A stretch of 15,222 bases of DNA from Syntrophomonadaceae bacterium (lineage in GTDB: Bacteria > Bacillota_D > Dethiobacteria > DTU022 > UBA8154), in NCBI GenBank assembly GCA_007120815.1, contig SKMY01000286.1:1-15222 (forward strand), given 5' to 3'. Made by a program: the position numbers and the translations under genes. The first letter of the stretch is position 1. Every line of letters starts with the position of its first letter. This document shows positions 7,120 through 13,514 of this stretch, one piece after another. The notes beneath the pieces were generated by a model, which saw only the letters and a list, made by a program, of their open reading frames with translations, made no database searches and was not told the origin of the DNA.

Positions 7120-7396
7120 TTTGTTTCCCTCCCCGTTTAAATAAGTAGGCAAGAGGACCGGTGGAAGATTTTTCTTCAATTTCATGAATGCCTTCCATCT
7201 CAATAGATTCTTCTACAAAAATCTTCCGGATGGCCTCGGCATCTTGGGGAAGGCAGCGCAAAGACGTCCCGCAGCTGGAGCTGATACTGCGAGGAACCGG
7301 AACCATTTTAAACTCCCAAGGAGTCCGGGACAGAACTTTTTCCGCCTTGATCGCCTGGTACGTACTGGGAAAGGTAAAAAAACAGTATACAGTCAT
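7112..7396 (-). CDS. DUF3343 small protein, putative Se/S carrier
   Basis: A 94-residue protein matching the DUF3343 family: a short N-terminal strand with C5, then a conserved VPRSISSSCGTSLR segment with C42, and C48 shortly after. Members are often annotated as putative selenium/sulfur carrier-like proteins because they co-occur with selenium genes, but the biochemical role is unproven. Here it is directly upstream of, and overlaps by 8 bases, a cysteine desulfurase-like gene. This supports a role in accepting or presenting the released chalcogen, with C42 as the best candidate carrier residue. The ATG at 7394-7396 has a modest AGGATG ribosome binding site that overlaps one arm of a small palindrome (7409-7422). 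The long upstream region holds a repeat cluster and possible -10 elements. Confidence 0.82.
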   Translation of the reverse strand: MTVYCFFTFPSTYQAIKAEKVLSRTPWEFKMVPVPRSISSSCGTSLRCLPQDAEAIRKIFVEESIEMEGIHEIEEKSSTGPLAYLFKRGGKQNG

Positions 7397-7408
7397 TTAT
7401 ATCACATC

Positions 7409-7422
7409 CTGATGCGTATCAG
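7409..7422. promoter_or_regulatory. Small palindrome overlapping the DUF3343 ribosome binding site
   Basis: CTGAT (7409-7413) and ATCAG (7418-7422) are inverted around GCGT, 13-26 bases before the DUF3343 start, and one arm includes part of the AGGATG ribosome binding site. It could be a protein operator or a translation-modulating hairpin; both are inferences from position. Confidence 0.3.
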
Positions 7423-7450
7423 CTCAACCCGGGCCTAAGAAGTCTATCGG

Positions 7451-7601
7451 GGGGAAGCAAGGGGACGGTTCTATCGCTTACCCTACGGTCCTTCGCTTCG
7501 CTACGGAAGCACTAGAACCGTCCCCTGCTTCCCCGGTCCTTCGCTTCGCTACGGAAGCGCTAGAACCGTCCCCCTGCTTCCCGAACCGTCTTCCTGCTTC
7601 C
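7451..7601. repeat. Palindromic repeat cluster (AGAACCGTCCCC...TGCTTCC family)
   Basis: Two near-identical tandem units lie at 7486-7533 (48 bases) and 7534-7582 (49 bases), differing by one substitution and one inserted C. A degenerate third copy of the unit's end follows at 7583-7601. The segment 7451-7473 is an inverted copy of the end of unit one (7513-7534) with a single-base indel, so the block can fold into a long imperfect hairpin. Inside each unit GCTTC and GAAGC form a smaller hairpin. The repeat looks like a short interspersed palindromic (REP- or MITE-like) element, and it lies in the leader of the DUF3343 gene. No transposase is in the window. Confidence 0.8.
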
Positions 7602-7645
7602 TCAACTTCATATGCTAAGCGTTGAGCAGTAACCCTGATGATGCT

Positions 7646-7664
7646 ATTATAACACAGTATAACA
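7646..7664 (-). promoter_or_regulatory. Two tandem extended -10 elements, possible promoter of the DUF3343-desulfurase operon
   Basis: On the minus strand TGTTATACT and TGTTATAAT occur 10 bases apart, each with the TGn extension of an extended -10 promoter; no convincing -35 is seen. Another TGTTATAAT lies at 7745-7753. Transcription from here would give a leader of about 245 bases containing the palindromic repeats. The rest of the 437-base gap (7397-7833) holds nothing else I can recognise. Confidence 0.35.
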
Positions 7665-7833
7665 CAACATTTTCCCGTACAAAAAAAGAAAATGAACCCG
7701 GGACGAAACCATGCCTTCCTCAAACAGGTTTCCTGCCTTGTCTCATTATAACAATCCTCCAGCCAGGTGGAAATACAAATATCCTATACATACAACGGTT
7801 ATTATTTGATTTATCTATAACACCCTGAAAACA

Positions 7834-9129
7834 CTACCGTTTTGGTCGATAACGTTCCACCAGGGATACCATGGTGCTGTAAATTGAACGGCTGATTTCT
7901 TTCGCCCTGGTTTTAACCCGCTCTTCCGATCCGGGGTTGTTGATCAGGTAAAAACCTCCGGCACCGAACGCAACCAGCAGGATAATGCCCAGTACGGTTT
8001 GCATCGCCGCAGCCCCCGTTTCTTCAATATCCCCGACAGGGGGCCGGATGGCCGCTTCCTCTTCTTCATCCACGGGGATACCGTAAAAGTACAGTGCAAC
8101 GACATCTGCAAATAGTTGAACACCGTCCTTGGCCGCGTCCCGGGAGTTTTGATGGCCACCCACTTCCAGCAAAAGCTTAAGGGGCGTTAAGTCCTGGTTG
8201 TAGTTGCCCCAGCCTAAGAATACCCCTTTTATCAGGCCGGGATAAACACCGTCGGCCAACCCTTTCAAATCATAGGCGAATTGACGCGTCACAGGAAAAG
8301 ACGGGCTTTGGCGGCCAACAACGAATTGGACCTGGGTCACCCATTCACCTTCGATTTCCACGGCATAGGCCTCAATAGGCGCGGCATCCCGGTGGACATC
8401 AAAAATGACATCGGGATCGTGCTGCAGCAGTTCCAGCACCGTATTTCGGGAACGTCGGTAGGCACCGCGGTCGTGGGGAAGGTGAAGATTTTCTGAGTGA
8501 ATCACCTGGACATCTTTTTCTTCCAGGGCTTCCTTAAATGCCCGGCCAACCTGGTGGATGCCTCCTTTTCCGTAGATGCTGTGGGTCCCATCGCTGGGGA
8601 CGTACGATTCGGCATTATGCGTATGGTACAGGGCCACCCGTTTATTCCGCTGTTCAGCAGACACCTGTAACTCTTCTTCAAAAGGATACAAATGGTCATC
8701 GGTGTAAGCGCCATGGACATTAAAAAACCGCGGATCTCCCAGGGTATCCCGGGATAATGCATCCCGAGACAATGCCCCCTCAAGCTGTTCCGTCCTGAGG
8801 AAGCGGGCGTATGCCGTGTATTCATGGACGCGGTATACCTCATATAGTCTATTATCCGCGTTTAAGTAACGGTCCCCGGGCCTGATCCGGCGTCCCGTAA
8901 CAGTAATCTCCCGGCCGTCTTCGTCTAACACTTCAAAATAACGTTCTTCGATAATTTCATGCTCGTTGAGTTCTGTAAGCATCTGTTCGATTTGAATAAC
9001 CGCGGTTCCCGCAGGGCCATAACGCCCTTGTACCTCAACAAGCCCCCATCCCAACAAAGCAAGGGTTAGGGTTAACACCGCAATCGTTTTCCACGCAGAA
9101 AACAGCCGGGTTATTTTTTTGAACGCCAT
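7834..9129 (-). CDS. spoIIP: Stage II sporulation protein P, peptidoglycan hydrolase for engulfment
   Basis: SpoIIP is the membrane-bound amidase/endopeptidase that, with SpoIID and SpoIIM, thins and cleaves septal peptidoglycan so the mother cell can engulf the forespore. This 431-residue protein has an N-terminal anchor at about 14-31 and an extracytoplasmic region. Its catalytic domain starts near residue 165: YHTHNAESY (H169, H171, E174), DVHRDA (H246) and LLEVGGHQNS (E322) are the expected metal-binding and catalytic residues. A short duplication, ALSRDALSRDT, lies in the linker near residues 119-129. A second hydrophobic segment at about 377-396 followed by a basic tail predicts a C-terminal membrane anchor, which I do not expect in B. 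subtilis SpoIIP (about 401 residues). The ATG at 9127-9129 was preferred over the upstream GTG (9144) because AGGTGGGG is well spaced before it. It lies 26 bases after the DUF1614 gene, so both probably share one transcript. Confidence 0.93.
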   Translation of the reverse strand: MAFKKITRLFSAWKTIAVLTLTLALLGWGLVEVQGRYGPAGTAVIQIEQMLTELNEHEIIEERYFEVLDEDGREITVTGRRIRPGDRYLNADNRLYEVYRVHEYTAYARFLRTEQLEGALSRDALSRDTLGDPRFFNVHGAYTDDHLYPFEEELQVSAEQRNKRVALYHTHNAESYVPSDGTHSIYGKGGIHQVGRAFKEALEEKDVQVIHSENLHLPHDRGAYRRSRNTVLELLQHDPDVIFDVHRDAAPIEAYAVEIEGEWVTQVQFVVGRQSPSFPVTRQFAYDLKGLADGVYPGLIKGVFLGWGNYNQDLTPLKLLLEVGGHQNSRDAAKDGVQLFADVVALYFYGIPVDEEEEAAIRPPVGDIEETGAAAMQTVLGIILLVAFGAGGFYLINNPGSEERVKTRAKEISRSIYSTMVSLVERYRPKR

Positions 9130-9155
9130 GGACAATATCCCCACCTGGCAAATAA

Positions 9156-9776
9156 TTAGACCCGATGCAGTCTTTCTCGTATTTCACCGACTGCCTCAGC
9201 CAACAATACAGCTAAAACACCTGAAATCAGCGCCGCCCCAAAAACCCCACCGCTTCCCAAGATGACCTGGACCTCCCTGAAACCCCTTATCAGGTTTTCC
9301 CCCCAGGCAATCAAGTCGATAAGCAGCACGCCCAACAATGCGCCGATAAAGGCAGATCGCCGTGAACGCCCTAATGAATAAGCCACAACCGCTGCCACCA
9401 CTGCCGGAAGGTAAAGCGGGTCGATATCTAAAGCAAATGCCCCCGGTCTTATGGGAAAAAGCCGGTCAATGATCCAGACGACAACGGTAACAGCCGCAAT
9501 GGTCAGCAGGCTTCTTGTTCTTTCTGCAGCGGTCTCTACGGTAGCCAGCAAATAAACGGCGACCCCCAGAGGAACCAGCATTCCTCCCAGGTTAATGCTC
9601 AACCCGGCAGCCAGGGGAATAACCGGCATGCGGGAACCCAGCACGGCCATTAGCAGGATGATCAGCGCCGCTTTGCGGGTCAACCTCATCCGCTCCAGGA
9701 CCCGTTCCAGTAAACCCAGATAAACCAGGGCCAAAAGAATGATTAATACTGTAACTCCGGTGTACCCGACCTGCAT
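9156..9776 (-). CDS. DUF1614 family integral membrane protein
   Basis: A 206-residue protein made almost entirely of hydrophobic helices, at about 6-24, 36-53, 64-79, 91-107, 123-136, 142-158 and 176-196. The segment LSINLGGMLVPLGVAVYLL (59-77) is the recognisable DUF1614 signature. No function is established for the family. It is the first gene before spoIIP, with only 26 bases between them, and a sigma-E-like promoter precedes both, so a role during sporulation, perhaps in the engulfing membrane, is a reasonable guess. I chose the ATG at 9774-9776 because the AAAGG site is 10 bases upstream; an ATG at 9785 is in frame but lies only one base after that site. Confidence 0.78.
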   Translation of the reverse strand: MQVGYTGVTVLIILLALVYLGLLERVLERMRLTRKAALIILLMAVLGSRMPVIPLAAGLSINLGGMLVPLGVAVYLLATVETAAERTRSLLTIAAVTVVVWIIDRLFPIRPGAFALDIDPLYLPAVVAAVVAYSLGRSRRSAFIGALLGVLLIDLIAWGENLIRGFREVQVILGSGGVFGAALISGVLAVLLAEAVGEIRERLHRV

Positions 9777-9807
9777 TGATACCATACCTTTCTTAAGGGC
9801 TGCGATG

Positions 9808-9837
9808 ATAGTATTTCCATTTTAGAACTGAATATGA
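9808..9837 (-). promoter_or_regulatory. Candidate sigma-E promoter of the DUF1614-spoIIP operon
   Basis: On the minus strand TCATATT (9831-9837) and AATACTAT (9808-9815) are spaced by 15 bases, resembling the sigma-E consensus (KMATATT, then CATACAMT after 14-15 bases) with six of eight matches at -10. Transcription would start near 9800, about 25 bases before the DUF1614 ATG. B. subtilis spoIIP is known to be sigma-E dependent, which fits. Confidence 0.55.
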
Positions 9838-9899
9838 CCGTTTTTTCACCCATGAATATTTAAAACTGGACGTAACAATTTATTGTTCCGTTTCGCCGC

Positions 9900-9918
9900 G
9901 AAGCAGGGGGACGGTTCT
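9900..9918. repeat. Isolated copy of the AGAACCGTCCCCCTGCTTC repeat end
   Basis: This 19-base segment is an exact inverted match to 7562-7580, inside the second repeat unit upstream of the DUF3343 gene. It lies in the 228-base gap between the FmdB-type gene and DUF1614, next to the terminator. Flanking bases do not match the other copies, so this is a single half-element. Confidence 0.75.
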
Positions 9919-9942
9919 GGGGCTTTCCATCTTTCAAAATAG

Positions 9943-9966
9943 AAAAAGCCACCTACGTGGCTTTTT
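9943..9966 (-). terminator. Rho-independent terminator after the FmdB-type gene
   Basis: A perfect 10-bp stem, AAAAAGCCAC / GTGGCTTTTT, with a CTAC loop, lies 38 bases beyond the stop of the zinc ribbon gene. Read leftward it ends in a T-rich tract, so it would end the serA-fmdB transcript. It is symmetrical and could work in both directions. Confidence 0.85.
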
Positions 9967-10004
9967 AATTGATCTTTAATTTCTAAAAGTTTGTCATTCC
10001 GTGC

Positions 10005-10217
10005 TTAACAAGAGGAGCAGCTTGAACTGGTACAGCTGCCGCAGCTGCTGCCCGCGGAAGCCCCACCGTTTCCGCCGCCGCCGCCTGTCCGGAAAAGAGA
10101 CATGATACGGCGGGTGTTTTTCTGGCACTTGGGGCAAGGGACTGCTTCCTGATCATTCATGCGACACAGTTTTTCGAACTGGTGCCCGCAGTCGCAGCGA
10201 AATTCATAAATGGGCAT
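10005..10217 (-). CDS. FmdB-family zinc ribbon protein
   Basis: A 70-residue protein starting MPIYEFRCDCGHQFEKLC, the standard FmdB-type opening. One pair of ligands is C8 and C10 and the second is CPKC at 28-31, which together should bind zinc. A flexible glycine-rich stretch follows, and then a tail of alternating serine and cysteine (five cysteines in the last 13 residues). The family was first noted as a putative regulator of formamidase or amidase genes, but its general function is unknown. A GGAGG site precedes the ATG. The gene begins 32 bases after the serA stop with no terminator between, so it is probably co-transcribed with serA. Confidence 0.88.
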   Translation of the reverse strand: MPIYEFRCDCGHQFEKLCRMNDQEAVPCPKCQKNTRRIMSLFRTGGGGGNGGASAGSSCGSCTSSSCSSC

Positions 10218-10249
10218 AGGACATGCCCTCCTTGTATCCTGGAATCTAT

Positions 10250-11860
10250 TTACCTGCCAAACATATCTTTTATTTCAACAAAGCACGTGGAGAGGATGGC
10301 TTCAATATCTTCAACTTCTTTGATCACCGGATCCAAAACCAGGTTGTCCACCTGCAGCACCATTACCGCTTCCCCGCCGACTTCCTGTCGACCAACCTGC
10401 ATGCTGGCAATATTAACGTTATTATCTCCCAGGATGGTTCCCACTTTACCGATGATACCCGGTTTGTCGACGTATTTATTGACCAGCATGTATTTGGAAG
10501 GCACCACTTCAATGCGGTAGTCCCCAATTTGCACGATTCGGATATCGCTTCCTTCAAAGACCGTTCCCGCCAGGGTAAATACACCGTCGCCGGTCGTTAC
10601 ATTAACGGTAATCAGGTTGTGGAATATACTGGTGGTTTTGCTCCGGGTCTCTTTAACCTGGATGCCCCGGTTTTTAGCAATAACGGGAGCGTTTACAAAG
10701 TTTACGTTACTTTTTAGCATGACCCGCAGGAAACCGATTAAGAGAGCTGTGGTCAACGGTGTAACCGGGTATTCCGAGATTTCTCCACTGTAAATGATTT
10801 CGATTTTTTCCACACGGCCGTCGAAGACCTGCATGTAAAAACTCCCCAGGGTTTTCATCAAGGGAATAAAAGGCTCCACTTCTGCCAGAACCTCTTGGGG
10901 TATGACAAATACGTTTACGGCCATGTCTACCGGTTCTCCCTTGAGAACATGAATAATTTGGTCCGCCACCTGCACGGCCACATTAACCTGGGCCTCTTGG
11001 GTGGAAGCCCCCAGGTGAGGTGTAGTAATGACCTGCTCCAGCCCCAACAGCGGGTTTTCCTTGGGCGGCTCTTCTTCGAATACGTCCAGGGCAGCACCTG
11101 CCACTTTACCGCTGACGATGGCATCGAACAAGGCCTTTTCATCCAGCAGCCCGCCGCGAGCACAGTTGATAATGCGAACACCGTCTTTCATTTTTGAGAG
11201 CTCATTGGCTCCAACCAGGTAATTTTTAGAAGACGTTTTTGGCGCATGAAAGGTGATAAAATCGGCCTGCTCAAATATTTCATCAATGGTGGCTGAAACC
11301 ACACCCAGCTTTTCTACACGATCCGTTGAGATATAAGGGTCGTAAGCCATCACATTCATGCCAAAGGCCCGGGCACGCTTGGCTACTTCACTGCCGATAC
11401 GTCCCAACCCGATAATACCCAGGTTCTTTTTTAATAACTCAACGCCCATAAATTTGCTTCTCTGCCACAATCCTTCTTTCAAAGATGCCGAGGCGTTGGG
11501 AACATTGCGGGCCAGCGCCAGCATTAAAGCCATGGTGTGTTCAGCAGCAGAGATGGTATTGCCTTCCGGTGCATTTATCACCAGGATGCCCATTTCCGTG
11601 GCTTTATCCACGTCGATATTATCGACGCCAACCCCGGCCCGGCCGATCACTTTCAAATTATGCCCGGCTTCGATAATATCAGCGGTTACCTGGGTGCCGC
11701 TTCGTATCATCAGGGCATCATATTCCCCGATGATTTTAATGAGTTCTTCACGGGCCAGCCCCGTTTGAATATCGACCTGGGCAACTTCTCTTAGCATTTG
11801 GATCCCTTTTTCAGAGATGGGATCACTAACAAGCACCTTGTGCTTCTTTTTCCCTTCCAT
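10250..11860 (-). CDS. serA: D-3-phosphoglycerate dehydrogenase
   Basis: This enzyme oxidises 3-phosphoglycerate to 3-phosphohydroxypyruvate with NAD+, the first step of serine biosynthesis in the cytosol. The 536-residue protein is the long form. The substrate and nucleotide domains span about 1-320, with GLGRIG at 151-156 for NAD binding, and catalytic R235 (NCARGG) and H282 (PHLGAS). An intervening ASB-type domain runs from about 325 to 450, and a C-terminal ACT domain from about 457 to 533 (KPGIIGKVGTILGDNNVNIA), which usually mediates serine feedback. The ATG at 11858-11860 follows a strong GGGAGG site; the frame is open for 38 more codons upstream but would then run through the promoter. 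A sigma-A-like promoter lies in the gap before it, and the FmdB-type gene follows closely. Confidence 0.96.
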   Translation of the reverse strand: MEGKKKHKVLVSDPISEKGIQMLREVAQVDIQTGLAREELIKIIGEYDALMIRSGTQVTADIIEAGHNLKVIGRAGVGVDNIDVDKATEMGILVINAPEGNTISAAEHTMALMLALARNVPNASASLKEGLWQRSKFMGVELLKKNLGIIGLGRIGSEVAKRARAFGMNVMAYDPYISTDRVEKLGVVSATIDEIFEQADFITFHAPKTSSKNYLVGANELSKMKDGVRIINCARGGLLDEKALFDAIVSGKVAGAALDVFEEEPPKENPLLGLEQVITTPHLGASTQEAQVNVAVQVADQIIHVLKGEPVDMAVNVFVIPQEVLAEVEPFIPLMKTLGSFYMQVFDGRVEKIEIIYSGEISEYPVTPLTTALLIGFLRVMLKSNVNFVNAPVIAKNRGIQVKETRSKTTSIFHNLITVNVTTGDGVFTLAGTVFEGSDIRIVQIGDYRIEVVPSKYMLVNKYVDKPGIIGKVGTILGDNNVNIASMQVGRQEVGGEAVMVLQVDNLVLDPVIKEVEDIEAILSTCFVEIKDMFGR

Positions 11861-11910
11861 CAAATAAACCTCCCGGATGCTGTCTATAAGGCTGTAATCG
11901 TCATTTATTA

Positions 11911-11939
11911 AATATAGCACATCTTCTTTCGTTAGGCAA
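11911..11939 (-). promoter_or_regulatory. Sigma-A type promoter of serA
   Basis: On the minus strand TTGCCT (11934-11939) and TATATT (11911-11916) are separated by exactly 17 bases. Initiation near 11904 would give a leader of about 45 bases ending in the GGGAGG ribosome binding site. Confidence 0.6.
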
Positions 11940-11976
11940 TAATCTGACCGGCCACATCCGGCTTTTTCTCGCAATA

Positions 11977-12687
11977 TTACTGGTATTTTGCAGCTGCCTG
12001 TAGAAGTGCGTCAAACAACTCCTGCCCCCCTGTTTGTCCGTCTGCAGCCAGGTTTTCCGGATGCCACTGAACTCCCAGGGCAAAAGGATGCCGGGGAAAC
12101 TCCAAAGCCTCGATGACACCGTCGGGAGAAAGCGCAGAGATCACAGCACCCCGTCCAGGTTTTTTGACCGCCTGGTGGTGAAAGCTGTTTACTTTTATAC
12201 GGGGACAACAGCCCAGGGAATGCCATAACAGCGTATCATTCATAATATCAACGGAGTGGAAAGGATGGGCACGGGGCGCTTTTTGAACGTGTTCCAGCAA
12301 CCCGCTTTTTCCTGCACCGAGATCCTGGTATATGGTCCCGCCTGCTGCAACGTTGAGCACCTGGATCCCCCGACAGATCCCCAGTACCGGAAGATGCCTG
12401 TTCAAAGCCCACCCGGCCAGGCGCAGCTCGACAAAATCCCTCTTGGGCGAAATACGCCCGATCCCAGGGACAGGCTCTTCGTTAAACGTGCCGGGATCCA
12501 GATCACCTCCGCCGGAAAGTACCAGGGCTCCAATAAGCCCAAACATACCGGCTAAGATCTCTTCATCCCTGGTGACAACAGGTACAGGAATGCCGCCGGC
12601 TTTTTCTACCGCTCGAATATAATCCTGTCCCAACTGGAGGATCCCGAGTTCTTCATCATATACACAGGTCACGCCAACAGGTATCAT
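11977..12687 (-). CDS. Peptidase C26 family, gamma-glutamyl-gamma-aminobutyrate hydrolase-like (class I glutamine amidotransferase fold)
   Basis: A 236-residue cytosolic protein with the class I amidotransferase triad: nucleophile C105 in LGICRGIQVLN, and H209 and E211 in QWHPE. The SGGGDLDP motif at 58-65 and SFHHQAV at 168-174 are typical of the PuuD/YvdE type group, which hydrolyses gamma-glutamyl amide bonds. The exact substrate is unknown; members act on gamma-glutamyl-GABA, and others on poly-gamma-glutamate or related compounds. The ATG follows an AGGAGGAATG sequence, which is itself preceded by the hairpin terminator after the toxin gene. serA follows with its own promoter. There is no polyamine or GABA gene nearby to narrow the role. 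Confidence 0.88.
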   Translation of the reverse strand: MIPVGVTCVYDEELGILQLGQDYIRAVEKAGGIPVPVVTRDEEILAGMFGLIGALVLSGGGDLDPGTFNEEPVPGIGRISPKRDFVELRLAGWALNRHLPVLGICRGIQVLNVAAGGTIYQDLGAGKSGLLEHVQKAPRAHPFHSVDIMNDTLLWHSLGCCPRIKVNSFHHQAVKKPGRGAVISALSPDGVIEALEFPRHPFALGVQWHPENLAADGQTGGQELFDALLQAAAKYQ

Positions 12688-12707
12688 AACACATTCCTCC
12701 TGAAAAT

Positions 12708-12766
12708 AAAAAATGAGTTAACCGGAGCCATCCATTTCAGGATGCTAACCCGTAAACTCATTTTTT
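12708..12766 (-). terminator. Long hairpin terminator between the EndoA toxin gene and the C26 peptidase gene
   Basis: AAAAAATGAGTT (12708-12719) pairs with AACTCATTTTTT (12755-12766). Inside, a second imperfect stem (AGC-ATCC / GGAT-GCT) closes a small loop. Read leftward it ends in a T-rich run, 27 bases after the toxin stop and directly before the ribosome binding site of the next gene. It is most simply the terminator of the alr-toxin transcript, but the placement would also suit attenuation. Confidence 0.75.
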
Positions 12767-12792
12767 TAAGATTAATTCCGGTTTGCTGTCGT

Positions 12793-13146
12793 TTAAAAAT
12801 CAATTAAACCCAGGCTGATTTTTAAGGCTTCGTTTACCTTGATCATGATCTTATCGTCCAGGTCGGTTATTTTTTGTTGAAGACGTTGTTTGTCAATGGT
12901 ACGAATCTGTTCCATTAAAATAACAGAATCTTTTTCCAGCCCATACTGTTCGGCGGAAAGTTCCACGTGGGTCGGCAGCTTGGCTTTTTCAATATGAGAG
13001 GTTATGGCGGCAATAATAACCGTAGGGCTGTACTTATTCCCCACATTGTTTTGAATAATTAAAACCGGCCTTACGCCCCCTTGCTCGGACCCAACAACCG
13101 GGCTCAAATCGGCGTAATAGATAAAGCCCCGCTTGACATCCAGCAT
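12793..13146 (-). CDS. ndoA: EndoA (MazF-type) mRNA endoribonuclease toxin
   Basis: A 117-residue PemK/MazF-family toxin, very close in sequence to B. subtilis EndoA (116 residues), including [24 protein letters not shown] and [11 protein letters not shown]. The catalytic residues expected from that enzyme are present as R26 (GGVRP) and T49 (AAITS). It cleaves single-stranded RNA at short sites and is held inactive by the antitoxin encoded one base upstream. The ATG at 13144-13146 gives the normal family length; two GTG codons further upstream are in frame. The order alanine racemase, antitoxin, toxin is the conserved chromosomal arrangement of Firmicutes. B. subtilis EndoA recognises UACAU; the same specificity here is an inference. 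Confidence 0.95.
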   Translation of the reverse strand: MLDVKRGFIYYADLSPVVGSEQGGVRPVLIIQNNVGNKYSPTVIIAAITSHIEKAKLPTHVELSAEQYGLEKDSVILMEQIRTIDKQRLQQKITDLDDKIMIKVNEALKISLGLIDF

Positions 13147-13147
13147 G

Positions 13148-13417
13148 TTAATCACCACTTACCATTTCATGAGCAATTCTATCTGCCTCATTTTCCGCAT
13201 CAATGGCTTCATTTGCCAGGGCCAAATTAAGCCTGGCCATTTCCATGTACCCTTCCTGCATACGTTCCCGAATCTGCCTTTTTTTCCTTTCCTGCAGGTA
13301 AAGTTTCATTGCTTCCCGAATAAATTCGCTGCGGGTTCTTTTTTCCAGCTCAACCACTCCGTCTACTTCACTCAACAAGTTTTGTGGCAAACTGATCATG
13401 ATTCTTTTCGTTCTCAC
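13148..13417 (-). CDS. ndoAI: EndoAI (MazE-like) antitoxin, ribbon-helix-helix type
   Basis: An 89-residue protein with an N-terminal ribbon-helix-helix DNA-binding fold ([18 protein letters not shown], then [15 protein letters not shown]) and a C-terminal tail rich in acidic residues ([16 protein letters not shown], then AENEAD). The tail resembles that of B. subtilis EndoAI, which wraps the EndoA toxin and blocks its active site. It ends one base before the toxin ATG, so translation is coupled. I chose the GTG at 13415-13417, spaced 10 bases from a GGGAGG site; an ATG six codons further in (giving MISLPQN) is too far from it. It probably represses its own operon. Confidence 0.93.
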   Translation of the reverse strand: MRTKRIMISLPQNLLSEVDGVVELEKRTRSEFIREAMKLYLQERKKRQIRERMQEGYMEMARLNLALANEAIDAENEADRIAHEMVSGD

Positions 13418-13514
13418 CAGGAAAGCACCTCCCAGGCAAAAATACACCGATTTCGTCAACATTCTTTATTATCCGTTACTCTTCTGCTTTTATGCATCAT
13501 GTTATAGCACAAAT

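Noticed and set aside
7486..7582. Tandem repeats as a mini-CRISPR array
   Set aside because: The units are directly abutting with no spacers, contain internal palindromes, and no cas genes are present.
7478..7723. Leftward 81-codon ORF upstream of the DUF3343 gene
   Set aside because: Its second half is a translation of the tandem repeat units (the same dozen residues twice), it starts at a TTG without a ribosome binding site, and it resembles no family I know.
10223..10717. Rightward 164-codon ORF opposite serA
   Set aside because: It is the antisense shadow of the ACT and ASB domains of serA, with no ribosome binding site or family resemblance.
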